Part shown: positions 37,001 through 49,500 of the stretch, piece by piece
How the letters are laid out: the number at the start of each line of letters is the position of its first letter
Position numbering within the stretch: position 1 is the first letter of the stretch
From: Antedon bifida
Taxonomy: Eukaryota > Echinodermata > Crinoidea > Comatulida > Antedonidae
Direction: 5' to 3'
Assembly: GCA_963402885.1 (NCBI GenBank)
Contig: OY727101.1
Coordinates: 18,638,417 to 18,702,416 of the forward strand
Length of the DNA stretch: 64,000 nt
Position numbers and translations under genes: made by a program
The notes under the pieces: model-generated
The model's database searches: none
Seen by the model: the letters and a program-made list of their open reading frames with translations, nothing else
Told to the model about the DNA's origin: nothing

Positions 37001-40000
37001 CTCATATAAATTGCACCATCTTATTTTTTGTTTAAAATACCAGGTTGTAACTGTCGTAATTTTATAATTTTAAAAACTCAAATACTGTATACTTTTATTT
37101 AACAATGAGAATAAAATAGAAATGTATATATGTAATGTTGAGGCATGTATGACGATTTATTTGTCTTACTTTTATTTGAATGAAGGCCTACATCTACTAT
37201 ACATTCTATAATGTTGTAATCCTAATGGATTATGTACGCGTACAAACATATCGTCAGGTTGTCACCATTTTTATAATTTACAAAACTTAAAAACTGTACT
37301 TTTATTTAACAATGAGAATAAAATAGAAAGATTTTGTCAAATGTTTTAATATGTATAATTATGTATCATTGCCAAAGGAAAAGTTCAGTTACTAAACAAA
37401 TAAAGAATCTTTCATTTTGAAATGTTGTCCTTTAGATAATGGTATTTCCGTAGGCCTATAGTACAATATATCATTAATTTAATAGTTAATTGTAATAATA
37501 ACAATTAACAAATAAAAATAAGTATAATGAAATCCTAGGCTATATTTGAATAATATTTTTAAAATTGATATTTATTTTCAGATGATTATTACATTTATGT
37601 TGCAAACAACTACGGTGACAGTGGATACCAATATGGCGATCTTAAAAGTCCATATCTACCAGACAGATGGAATGAAGCGTGTCTTAGATTCTATTACTAT
37701 ATGAGTGGACATTCCAGTCAATACATTGGTGTATATCATTATGCTGACAACTACGGAGGATATACGAAAGTCTTCAACGAATGGGATGATTACAGTCAAC
37801 GATGGAAGTCTGCAAGTGGTACTATCAATGCTACCAACAAATATAATATTTACTTTAGACTTTACGGTCAAGCATATGGTGGCACTTACGATACAGAGAT
37901 AGTTGCTGTTGATGATATTTATATCAGTGAGGGCGCATGCTCAGATTATCCAGGTAAGTTTACTAGATTTAGATTCATGGACGAAGATATGGAAACAAAT
38001 ATTACAAACAAATCAAACAAAACATAAAATAAACATGAATTGGTTAAATATTAACATCTAAATCTATAATTGTTACATTATCATAACTAAATTGTTGAAG
38101 TTAGAGAACTTCATTTAAATAGTTATTTAATTATTACTATTAATTAATGCAGTAGGCCTACAGTACATTTTTACAATAATTGGTGTGTTATAATACAGTA
38201 GTAATTTCACTCACATTCCCTGGTTTTCTTCTTTTTTGTAATACTGTACTTTAAAAAAATATATAATGATAAATAATATGTGTCCATACAACGATCAATT
38301 CGTTGACAATCTATGTTTAGCTGTTTTAACTACGTTTAAACGATGGAATAAAACAAAATGGTTAGAATGCGTGTGTGTGCGTGTGTTCGTTCTTACTTGA
38401 GAATTGTTGGCATAGCAAGGCGGCACTAATGATACAGAAATAATTGCGGCTGACAATATTTAAATTAGTGAGGGCGCACTGACTCTTTTGGCAAGTTTCT
38501 AGACCCAAAATGCTTCCCGCTTTATATTTCCCGGAAGTCCCGCATGTCATTTTTTTTTTTTTTTTTTTTTTTACAGATCGACCAGAGAGTACAGTCTCAC
38601 CTACAACTAATTCTAGCGGTACAAGCCCTAACCAAACACAAACTGGTAAGTTTAAATCAACACACAATTTCTACGCATTTTACAATGTAATCATACAGAC
38701 TAAAGGTTAAGAGCTGTTTGATTCTTTTCTTATACGTCATCCTAAAATGGTCCTGATTTTGTTTTAACTTGCAGATCGACCAGAGAGTACAGTCTCACCT
38801 ACAACTAATTCTAGCGGTACAAGCCCTAAACAGATACAAACTGGTAAGTTTAAATCAACACACAATTTCTACGCCTTTATATATATACATTTTCATACTG
38901 TATGACTAACGGTTAAGAGCTGATTTGATTCTGTTCTTATACGTCATCCTGATTTGATGCTTCTAACAGAAAAGCTAATAAGGAGATTTAAGAGTTGTCA
39001 CTTTTATTTCATCAACGAATAATATACATCACCATTGTTTCATCTGTTATGATTTTCCCAGTATTCTATCTTTATTCACGTACACTAAACATAAGGAATC
39101 TATTTATTCTTTAATCATTCTCTGATCTCTGTTTTTAAGGGGGTTTAGTGTGGCTTTATCATGTTCTAATCGTTGTAGTTTTTGTTTTATGAGGTTGTTG
39201 TCACTATTTTATATTATTCTTTGCTCTCTGAAATTGTTCACGCGAATTATACGAAAACCACTTAAAATCTCAAAAAAGTTCTCAAATAACTAGGTTCTAG
39301 CACGTTTGGGTTTTTTGTAAAAAATTATTTAAAATCCTATTTTAAAAAACTATCCTGTTACATTATTTTTAAAATTTCAAAAACTGTCCTTTATTTTCAG
39401 ATGTTGTATGCAGTAATTCATACATGACAGTTTACATTGATGCGGCTTCACTTGGAAGTAATAGCACCGCACACTTTATAGACCCGACGTGTGGCACGAT
39501 GGGATACACGTATCGTAACGGCATATATTGGCTGTATTTATATACTAGATACGATCAATGTCAAACCACTATGAAGGTAGTAGTCTGGTAATCATATAAA
39601 CAGTGAAAACAGTATTACCATAGGAGGGTTGAAAAGTGTTGTTTCTAATTTTAAAATTACCAAACGGCATTAAAAGTGGTTACAAAATGCGACAATTTAA
39701 TTATTTATACAAATTTAGAAATATCTGTCCATTCACAAATTAATTATTCGTGTAATGATAAGACCGTCCTAGTTTTACTATATGTAACTTGGTTCTTTTT
39801 AGTCTACGTCAACTTCAACAACTTACCAAAACGAAGTCATTGTGTCCAACGAAGGCACTTCCATTGTTTATAAGAAAGATGACAATCGCATAACAGTCGA
39901 GTGTGAACTAAAAAATACAGGCCAGTCATCGGTTAGTTTTGAGCCAGTGGGAACAATAAACAATTTGGTAAAACACGAACATGGCAACTTTACATTTTCA

Positions 40001-41372
40001 ATGGAGCTCTATTCCAATAGCAGTTATTCTACTTCATACCCGAGCTGGCAGTATCCGATCGAATTGGATCTTGGAAGTAAAGTGTTTGTTGGTGCGAGTG
40101 TGAAGACTTTTAGTAATGATATGGTTCTGTTTGTCGATTCTTGCAAAGCCACACCAAACCCAGACCCTGATGCTAACCCGAAATATGACTTAATCAAAAA
40201 TAGGTAGGCCTAAATTGTTCTCTTTTACTGTTATTGATAATTATTGATTAAAGTTACTATTGATTGAATTATTGTTATGTACACATGCATGTATATTTTT
40301 TTTATCTACGGTTTTTTGTTTTATTATTAAACTCATAAACATTTTATCTTCTTTAGTTGTGGTGTAGACTCATCAGTTAGTTTCGACGGAAAATCAACTG
40401 ACGGAGATTTTTCCCGGGCGTTCTTTTCGTTTGAAACATTCGGCTTCAACGGCGAATATTCAACCGTATGCATTTAATATTAAAAATAATAAATAAACTT
40501 CTAGCAAGAATACCCGGATTTAGAATACCGTATTTTGAAATACAGTATTTTCTTGCAGAAACCGGTTCACATAAAAAGAAACTATTTTAAAACCCCAATT
40601 GATGCCGTTCTCGATCGTAAAATACAGTTTTTACATATAATACAATTTTTAGCTGCAATGCAATCGCGGTTTAAATTTCCCTTTAGAGAAAAGAAAGAGT
40701 GTTGAGCTCAAGCAGAACAGCGCGCGAAAATCTGTTGTCTGCTACGTTGACATATATTTTACATTATATAAACTTTCTCTTTAAACTCTAATACAGGTTT
40801 TTGTTCATTGTCAACTGTCCATCTGCAATGAGAGCGACTGGAGATGCTCTAGGAACTGTGACCAACGACAACGCCGTGACGTCAATCTACCAAATAAATT
40901 GTCTGATAGTATTTCGCTTGAACTTGGACCTTTGATTCTGAAAAAGTCAAATGCGAACTCCGACATATTACTTGAGACTAAAGGTACATAAGTAAAATGG
41001 AATTAATGCATGTTGTTACTCTACGATAGGTTCTATTCTTTTAAGTAACTTTTATGTAAGCTAAAGTCGCTACTTTAATGAGGAAAAATGTTGTTTTAAG
41101 TTGCTCAGTTCAAACTCTAAGAATTGATGTGGTATGTTCTATGATTTCAACTGTACTTTTTTAGGCAATAATATTTAACACGTGATTAATGAAAATAAAT
41201 CTTAAATTTTTCAGATTCATCATCGAAGAGAATATTTCCCGCCCTTCCATCGACTTTGATGGTTCTCAATCTGGTTGTCTTGGCAATAGTGTGCACCTTC
41301 TTTGTCGTCAATGGCTTGAGAAAGAATAAGCATTCTTACCAGAAACTGGAAAACCACATGGAAGATATGTGA
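34074..41372 (+). CDS. Gene D: CUB-MAM-ZP transmembrane protein, sister of gene C
   Basis: Exons 34074-34134, 35712-36059, 36422-36550, 37582-37953, 38577-38645, 38775-38843, 39401-39576, 39803-40203, 40357-40465, 40797-40983, 41215-41372 sum to 2,079 nt (692 residues). Signal peptide MMVESFYSALLWLCFVCYAT joins CUB (21-136) directly; I found no ten-residue second exon in the 1.6-kb first intron. MAM (137-303), two tandem Thr/Ser/Pro linkers (304-349), ZP (350-640), RQRR (40866-40877), transmembrane helix and SYQKLENHMEDM tail follow. Introns from the CUB donor to the ZP exons align closely with gene C, including the decayed MAM fragment and a MITE copy that has lost its left end, so this pair is the youngest duplication visible. 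Two adjacent ATGs are possible starts (34074 or 34077). Confidence 0.9.
36687..36800. mobile_element. TAAAGCTCTG MITE in gene D, left end deleted
   Basis: Same insertion as 27892-28032 in gene C, with matching interior and right end (AGTTTGATAGTGTAGATAGA). The left terminal repeat and about 45 bp are missing, showing deletion after the C-D duplication. Confidence 0.7.
38407..38472 (+). pseudogene. Relic of a MAM 3' end in gene D
   Basis: The same fragment as 29648-29712, with the same in-frame TAA replacing a conserved tyrosine codon. Confidence 0.8.
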
Positions 41373-41461
41373 ATGAAGAACATTTGCTTTACTTTAGTTT
41401 ACGCTTAAATACATTTACTAATTTAGTTTCTTTCTTTCATTCGGTGTAGGGTCGATGATAA

Positions 41462-41467
41462 AATAAA
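41462..41467 (+). terminator. Poly(A) signal of gene D
   Basis: AATAAA within AAAATAAATAAG, 90 bp after the stop codon. Confidence 0.5.
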
Positions 41468-42016
41468 TAAGATTATACTTAAACAAAATAGATATTTTAA
41501 GTTATCTGCTTTAAAAATCCAAATGTTTGCAATTATTGGTGCTTAATGTAACAAATGGTAAAGAAATCAAAGAAATGCGCAATGTTTGTGCCGTTTAATT
41601 ATCTAATTATTTTAATTAATTACAATATAATTCCGTTTTCACAGCTTTGTTGTTACTTTTATTTGCTTTATGTTTGTGTTTGAGACACACTCATTATTAA
41701 AGATTTGTTTCTGCATAATAAATCAGTTGATATATATGAACCTATGCAAAGTGGAGTATGCATAGGTCTGTCACCGATGACTATACAATACATTGGACAA
41801 AGCAAGAAAGTATCATCATTATTATAAAGAATTTTTGTATTAATAACTATCTATGAATATAAATATTTGTTTGTTTTTGTTTTAATAGTTATAAGAAATA
41901 TTGTTCCCTTAATATGGGTTAAATCTACCATCTGTCATCGTTCTCTTAGTAGTACTAGGGGTTGTCCGTTGTGTTAAAACATTGTTCCTCGTTCGTGTGA
42001 AAGTGACCCCTTAATA

Positions 42017-42258
42017 GGGCGACCCCTTAACAGGGGTGACCCCTTAATAGAGGTGAATTAATTGACGATGATTTTTTTTTCTCACTTTTATTTGATAGGG
42101 CGACCCCTTAACAGGGGTGACCCCTTAATAGAGGTGAATTAATTGACGATGATTTTTTTTTCTCACTTTTATTTGATAGGGCGACCCCTTAACAGGGGTG
42201 ACCCCTTAATAGAGGTGAATAAATTGACGATGATTTTTTTTTCTCACTTTTATTTCAG
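42017..42258. repeat. 81-bp tandem triplicate
   Basis: Three almost identical units start at 42017, 42098 and 42179 with GGGCGACCCCTTAACAGGGG, contain GAGGTGAATTAATTGACGAT and end in a T-rich tract plus CTCACTTTTATTT. Very low divergence between units implies recent amplification. Confidence 0.85.
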
Positions 42259-43525
42259 TATAACAAAACATAGTTGTAGCATATATATCATATATTTTTA
42301 TAGTGCATATGCCTAATTATAATTTCTTCAACTTTGAAAATTCTTATTATTTACTTTTATGAAGATGATAACGGTTTAAAATTTTAATTTTTTAATTTAT
42401 ACATTAGGCCTATATTGTATCTTTCATAATACCGTATTATATTAAAAACATTATTCTATATATGTTTCATTTTTTTAATACTTTATATAATCTTATAATT
42501 ACAATCATCGATGTTGATTATTAAAATGAACGTTGATTTTAATAGGTTAGTATGAAAGTGAATGAACTTGATGAATATGGCGATGATATTGATTAAATAA
42601 CTATTCTGATGGCATGATAAACAGTGAATGTTAAAGCCTATTCCATAATTGTTGACGTTTTGTAAAAATAATGCATATAAGATTAGACTTACTTTAAAAG
42701 CATTAAACCCGGGTCATTCCTTCTCTTAAATGTCGTTTTATGTTAAATTATGTTAAAGAGAGAGAAACAATGAACTACCTATAAGTAGCTCGCGTCGAAT
42801 GTCTTTTTGTGGACGGTCTTTAGGCTATAGCTAATTTTGCAAGCCTAGCTGATAAACAGCAGTAACGGTAAGAACATCGTACGCTATCGATTAGGCCTAG
42901 CCTGACGTTGTCTAGTTGCTGCATTAATTGTCTTTCTGTTTTTGCCAATCTCTTAATACAAATTGGGGAACCCGGTATTACGATTCTTCCATTTGTTTTT
43001 GCCTTCACGAAGTAGGTGAATCACAGAAGAAAAACGAAAATATCAATCCGCGCACAATGCATGTTGGGATTTATAGCGGGCCGCTTAAATTATTAGAATC
43101 GAAGAATTTTCACATTTCTAACTGTTTAAAGACGAATCGGTTATCGCAAAGGACCATATACGGTATAGTACTGTATTTATTTTTACATTAAATGTAGTTT
43201 GTGACCTTAAATTAGATCTAAAAAACCTAGGAAATTGTGCTTTAATGAAGTTGGAAAAAAAGATAAATCGTTTACTCATGAGAATGAAAACTTCGGTGAT
43301 AACACGTACGTTGGCGATGAATATATGGAGATAAATAATATTAAAGGTTGTCTTTATAGTGCCTAAATACAATGTTCCCAAGCGCTTTACATCTACTTTA
43401 AATTCATGAAATTCATTCATTATTGCTTTTTCTCTTTTAAGGTAGGGCCTAAACAAAATACAAATTAAATAATAAAAAAGAGGCAAAACCCAGGAAGTAG
43501 CAAAATGTGAAGGTTTCCCTAAAAA

Positions 43526-43610
43526 AACAAGGCCATATACATGGCTGCAGTTGCGTGCTCAAGTTAGTGTTTACCGACCGACTGACCAACCGACATAGTG
43601 AGCTGTAAAA
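43526..43610 (-). repeat. GTCGGTC-cored dispersed repeat, short inverted copy
   Basis: Reads on the minus strand like 19565-19716: CACTATGTCGGTTGGTCAGT, then GAGCACGCAACTGCAGCCAT and a TGGCCTTGTTTTTT end, but lacks the middle part. Its nearest relative is 49510-49662. Confidence 0.65.
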
Positions 43611-43849
43611 ATATGACGGGTAACCAGTTATATCGTTAATCAAAAACAAATTACGATGACGTGCGTAGAAAAACGATTTCCACTGCTTCGTTCTCTCGCG
43701 CGCACAATTGAGAGTGGAGTGGTAGAAACACCACCACCAGTGAAGCGTTGGCGCAATTGATAGAATGATGTGCTCGTTTGATTTTATGTAAATAAACAGT
43801 TCTAATTTAAACCAGGAATTAGATTATGCTAATGATTGCTTAAATGCGG

Positions 43850-44640
43850 AGGTTGGCAAGCATGACATAACTTTTCAAGGACCCAAAATATGGAATACTT
43901 TACCAGAAGAACTCAACATTATTAATTATTAATTAATTATTTTTTTTGTCTTGTTTGAGTTCTTCTCACGTTTATTTAAATTCTCATTGATGAATATATT
44001 ATATACATATAAGTACATTTGTGACAATTAAAAGTAAGTGTTTAAAGTAGTTAAAATACAGGTATATTTACATAATAAGATGCCAGAATTCAATATTAAC
44101 CATATATTTTCTCATTTAAAATTTTAGATACGATGTTAATTAAAATGTAGAAATGAAAAATGGCGGTAAAATACATGATTAAAATTTTCTTGTTAAACTA
44201 TCTTATTTGTGTTCTTATTTGTGTTCGAGTAGAGAGGCTATAAACTCAGGGGAGGAAAATGTAGTATCCTCCCTTTTCACCAAGATAAGATGGATGGAAT
44301 GAAAAAAGAGGAATGCAATTTAATTGTATATCTTGTTAAAGTTCAAATTACATGAATACCTTGTTTCTACTATTATTGTTTAAGTTAATAATACATCTGT
44401 TTTTAAGTTAAATTATAACTGCATTCGTTAAGTTAAATGCCTTTTTTTTCCCCTCATTATCATATTGTTTTTTTCACATGTTTCTTACCATACCTTACTT
44501 AAATATGTTGCATGGACCCCACATTTTAAAGCTTAAGCATCCAGTGGGGTACCCCTTATCTCATTTTATTATGTATTATTTTAGAAAATGTTATCTGTAC
44601 TTTTGTTTTTATTAGAGAAATAAAATTTATTATTGATTGA
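43850..44640 (+). mobile_element. Non-LTR retrotransposon 3' remnant
   Basis: The reading frame at 43875-43937 gives FQGPKIWNTLPEEL, close to the GxKxWNxLP motif at the C-terminus of many CR1/L2/RTE-type reverse-transcriptase proteins. A long AT-rich 3' region follows, with a stem of ACCCCAC and GTGGGGT near 44516-44552, an AATAAA at 44618-44625 and a (TTGA)n tail near 44630. The rest of the open reading frame is lost. Confidence 0.6.
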
Positions 44641-45960
44641 TTGATAAAGTCGCACGTATATGAAATTAAAAAGTATAGCGTCTATTTTACAATTAAGGTG
44701 CTTGCCTAATCGATCACATGTTTTTCACTTTGTAGAAAGTCTATACAGGTAACAGCAGGAATACAATCTATCATTCAACAGACTACAGTAAGTCTGAGTA
44801 AATAGTAGTGATAGTGTATCACAGAAAAAACAACAGTATGTTTGTATTATATTATAGTGCATTCTAAACTAATAAAGCCATACGGTAACGAGAACTTAAC
44901 ATGTGTTTTATGATAATTAATTCGGTTAGAAAATTAATTACCACTTTATCGATGTCGTCACGTTATTTGATAGCGGGAATTTCCATTCACAGTCTAATCT
45001 TTGATTGATCGGTACATTTCAAATGGTTCGATTAATTTCTGATAAGGGGAATTTCACAATTTTGATAACATATGTTTTTAACAAATTACTCTCAAGCTGG
45101 GTTCAATATCTCTTGCATTTACATTTTAAAAATACATTCAAAAGAAACAAGTTACTTCAGGAAAGAAAGACATCATAATGAAACAAACTGTTTAGCTCTA
45201 ATATTCAATCAATCGAAATGGATATATTTTGTCAATCGGCGCATGTCTGATTTAGTACAAACATATAGAGGGCGTAATTAGATAAACAAAACATGTCTTT
45301 GAATAAAGTTTAAATTATCGATTATACTGTCACTTTCTACCACAAAAACCAAAAAGGCTTTTACTATTGTGTATTTGAATATATCTAGATAAATTTTATA
45401 TCTAGATTGAAGGTGGATGATTATTCGAGAGGGCTGATTTTATCAGATAACAATCTAGGCCCAGGAACAGAAACATTAGATGACCTAGTGAAATTCAATC
45501 GTTCAAGTAATATCCTTAGGTCTGAACCGCCTGATTTTCTGACATATTTCAAGTAACTGAAGGAATCAATCAGATATCTATTTCGTGGTCATTTCAGCTG
45601 GGTTTAAAACAAAATATTCTTTAAAATTATGATCTACGGTTTAAAGATATTTAATTAAGAACGAGAAGAAATTTAAGACAGAAAAACACACAATCAGTAC
45701 AATATTTTGCTGTACTTATTATTAGAAAGGTTTTAGGAATATAATAGAAATTGAACATTAAAACGGAAGAGGACGATTTCCAAATGAAGGGAATTGAAAA
45801 ACGAGTCACTGATCATACAGTAAAAGGTTATGGGTAGGCCTATATCATGCCCAAGGAAATATTTTCGGAATAGAGATAGAGATTCACACTGTTGTCTATT
45901 ACCTTTTTTATGACACAAAATAGCAAATAAATTGGATAAAAACAACTAGATAATAATATG

Positions 45961-46046
45961 TACTAGGCATATTATAAAATCTATAGAGACTTCACATCAT
46001 CGAATAACATATCCTAATGTATAAAACTAGATATATATCAGCAAAG
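45961..46046. repeat. Direct repeat, upstream copy of the gene E 5' flank
   Basis: TACTAGGCATATTATAAAAT and the following CTATAGA...CTTCACATCATCGA segment are repeated at 46386-46470, immediately before the gene E promoter. Between the two copies lies a CUB exon relic. Confidence 0.7.
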
Positions 46047-46092
46047 GAATATCATTGGCAGCATATGGTATGTATCCTACTAATAAACTAAA

Positions 46093-46325
46093 CTACATTC
46101 GATGTAGAGAAATGCTATAATTATGTGTACATTTTCGATGGGGAAGAAAAAATCGGCACATGTAAATGTACAATAGCCAACGCAAAGAGAACTTCTAAAA
46201 CGAGTAGTAGGCCTAGTCAGCAGCGCGTTACGGGTTTCAATTAATGTTACTTCGACCAAAACCAAACATCGTCATAGTATGTACATTTACAAAGCAAACA
46301 AAGCAACAAAAATGATTACTGTCGC
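46093..46325 (+). pseudogene. Relic of a second gene E copy (CUB fragment plus intron)
   Basis: 46093-46162 matches the middle of the gene E CUB exon (48984-49053): the TTCGATGTAGAGAAA start, a YVYIFDG-like stretch and EEKIGT. It then jumps to sequence matching the following gene E intron (about 49309-49445: CAACGCAAAGAGAACTTCT, GTTTCAATTAATGTTAC, CGTCATAGTATGTAC). It is flanked by two copies of the gene E upstream region, so a whole tandem copy has collapsed to a fragment. Confidence 0.75.
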
Positions 46326-46385
46326 CCCTCCTCATAGACAAATTCAACAAAAAAACATAACACGTAGAAACTAAAATTAATAATG

Positions 46386-46470
46386 TACTAGGCATATTAT
46401 AAAATCTATAGATACTTCACATCATCGATATCCTAATGTTTACAGTTAGATATAAAACTATCAGCAATTG
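46386..46470. repeat. Direct repeat, copy adjacent to the gene E promoter
   Basis: Partner of 45961-46046, with a few substitutions and a small insertion. It ends about 35 bp before the TATA box of gene E. Confidence 0.7.
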
Positions 46471-46504
46471 AAGCATCTGGTCATTCTCATGTCTACATTT
46501 GGCC

Positions 46505-46511
46505 TATATAA
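46505..46511 (+). promoter_or_regulatory. TATA box of gene E
   Basis: TATATAA 56 bp before the ATG. The CAGGTTTTTGTTCC block of the other genes is not present upstream, so gene E is probably controlled differently. Confidence 0.55.
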
Positions 46512-46560
46512 CCACGCTTAGACATCAATTATACTTAATATTCATTTAAAAAAACTGAAG

Positions 46561-49500
46561 ATGAGGGCGAAAGGCATTTTTATCCTGTGCTTATACTTTC
46601 TGTGCATTAAATCAGGTAGGCATATAGTTTTACTATTATTCTCTTTGCAAATGGATTTTTCCATTATAAGTTATATTAGTATCATTTAAATTGAGTGTCT
46701 ACTTATAACAAATTTTCAAGGCTTTTAGTGAACTTACCCACATTTGGCAGTACGGAATGGTCCTCGGAACCGAAAACCTCCAAGGATCAATCTTTTTTTA
46801 TTTACACAATTTTAAAATGTTATATCATTGGTGAAAGTTTATCAAACTGTATAAATGAATTTTTTTTAAGTAGTTTATATCGGCTGTTGCTTTTACGGAT
46901 TTTTTCGAGAGCTTTTTCCTTAATCGACACCGAAGTGTTTAAGGTGATGTTGCCGAACTTTCGACAGCATAACGAAATTAAAATAAACTTTAGTTTGATA
47001 AAAAATATATTTGTGCATACATAACAAATTGTAAAACGTTCGGCGTATTTCAAAATGTAAAAATGACATTATTTTTTTAAAAAACATTAGAAAATAACAA
47101 ACATGAGATAACTAAAGATGTTATGATTAAATGTTATTATATTAATGTATGAATAAAAGTGGTGTTTATACGCCGACCGACAACCTCAGTAATCCAACGA
47201 CAAAGCGTCTTGGCACGTCGTCTTCTGACCCTAATTATACAGTATGCTGTACATGCACTGTATAATGTTGGGTAACGCCAATATACTGTAGGCCTACATT
47301 ACATTTTACTTACATATGTGAGTAAATGCATGCTGTTGTGCAGGGTTTTGACTATGATGATTGGATAGAGCCACATCCAATTTATCAATTTAGAGACATT
47401 TTACAGCAGGAATGAAAGCGTTTAGAATTCGAGGAATTCAGGTAAATGTTTCAAATTGATTTGGGTAAATTGTGTCTATGTTAATCGTGTTTTGTTATTT
47501 TAGTTAAAGCTGATATAAGAACAGATTTCCAATATGGTTATGATGGTTGGAGTCAAGATTATGGTGATAATTATGACTGGTCACGCAGGTCTGGTTCTAC
47601 GTCAACATCTTACACTGGACCATCAAACGGTCATTCGGGATACTCTTGTAAGTTAACAAGCTTATTATGAAGTATGGTTTTGTTTCTTTACTGGACATAA
47701 ACCATAATGCATGACCATTCAAACCTTGTTGGACATTAGTCTAGTGTACCTAGTTCTGGCCGACTCTCCTAGTTTAAATTCCATAAAGTAGGCCTATACA
47801 GTAAATAAAGTGTTTACTCTTACTGAAAAACAAAATATTTAATGGAGAAAAAGTGATTTATTAAAAAAATTGTTGATATGTACTAACTATATAAATGTAT
47901 TTAAATCCAATGAATACTATATGAACGATTCTACTACAAATACTAGAAAGTATTGTATGTATATATTAAGAATGTAATAATTATATGACAATAAAAGTGG
48001 GACGAGCCAACGAAAGACAAAAAATAATGTAATACCCCTTTCACACTAAACGCAAAACTCCGGAGACACTCCGGAGTTTTGGTGTGAAAGGGGTATAATA
48101 CATAGTTATATTTAAATGATACAGTATGTCGTGTTGTGCGGAATTACGATAAAATATAAAGAGAATCGGGTACTACTTTTAGTAGTACCGTGCTGGATCC
48201 ACACTCAACAATTTCCCATAGAATGCATAAACATTTTAACATTTACATTTATTTCATCGTCGTAGATGACTATTATGTCTATATTGATGCTTCAAACCAA
48301 TATTACGGAGGATCATCTCGTCTAAGAAGTCCATTGCTATCACAAGTACAAGACCAAACTTTAGAATTTTACTATAATATGTATGGATCCCATGTTTACT
48401 GGCTTAAGGTTTACAGAAGATCAAATTCGGGTGACCAGCTGCTATGGTCAGAGTATGGTAATCAAGGAAGTTATTGGCGTCACGCTGAAGTGCCATTTAA
48501 ATATTCTGGCAATGGAAACAACTACATCATATTCGAAGCAACATCGAGAGGTTATTATTATGGTTATTATTATGGTGATATTGCAATTGACGATATTTTT
48601 ATTCGTGATACTGGTATGTATTTTTGCTACTAAACTCTTTACTCTAGATCCAATAAGTATCGCTCTTATACAAAAGAGTTTTGTAACGGAGTTGTCACAC
48701 AATAAACCATTTATAAACAATATCTTAAACAGTAACATACTTTCTATTCCCCTCACCTCCGCTCCTTAAATCTTAGTATTCCTGTTATTACGGATGGCTG
48801 TCTATAAAACTAAGATAGACCCTGGTTATTCTTTTGCAGAGATCACACCAGGAGGATTTATTTGCGGTAACGAATCTCAAGTGCTCACCTCTCCCGGATA
48901 CCCAAACGGTTATGACAATAACCAGTCCATAAGCTGGTCGTTTCGCACTCATCCTGGTCGTATTCTTGCCGTTGATTTCAACACATTCGATGTAGAGAAA
49001 TTCTACGATTATGTGTACATTTTCGATGGCGAAGAAAAAATTGGCACTTACACTGGTTCCCGTCTACCACCAGTAACGGTTTCTTCAAATAATACAATAA
49101 CTATTGTTTTTGAAACCGACAAAAGTACAGCATCTAAAGGGTTTGAAGCTGAAATATTTGTCTACCCAGAAGCTCCAGGTAAACATTGCGAATCTCCAGT
49201 CGTCCTTCTTATTTGGAAAGTTCGAAGCAAAAGAGCTATACAAATTAAGTTACTTCGTGGCTTCCATATTCTTAGGATGTCTATCTTTTATAAAGTGCGA
49301 CAATCTAAATGTACCGTACTGCACCATAGTCAACGCAAAGAGAACTTCTCAAACAAGTAGTAGTAAGCAGCCCGTTGCGAGTTTCAATTAATGTTACGAC
49401 CAAAACCAAGCCTCGTCATAGTATGTACAAAGCAAACAATGCAACTAAACAATCATTTGGTTTAGGAACGACATACAGACTCTGCCGCATTTGATCATAC

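Larger units (their letters stand above)
41468..45960. other. Intergenic region D-E
   Basis: The longest spacer. It includes an 81-bp triplicate (42017-42258), an inverted GTCGGTC repeat (43526-43610) and a non-LTR retrotransposon 3' remnant (43850-44640). A minus-strand ORF at 43118-43486 overlaps repeat-like DNA (AGCGCTTTACATC) and has no recognisable domain. The rest is AT-rich and featureless. Confidence 0.5.

Noticed and set aside
43118-43486. Minus-strand protein-coding gene
   Set aside because: AT-rich composition, no domain and overlap with repeat-like DNA; probably a chance ORF.
49104-49391. ORF in another frame across the gene E CUB exon
   Set aside because: Shadow of the CUB coding frame extending into the intron.
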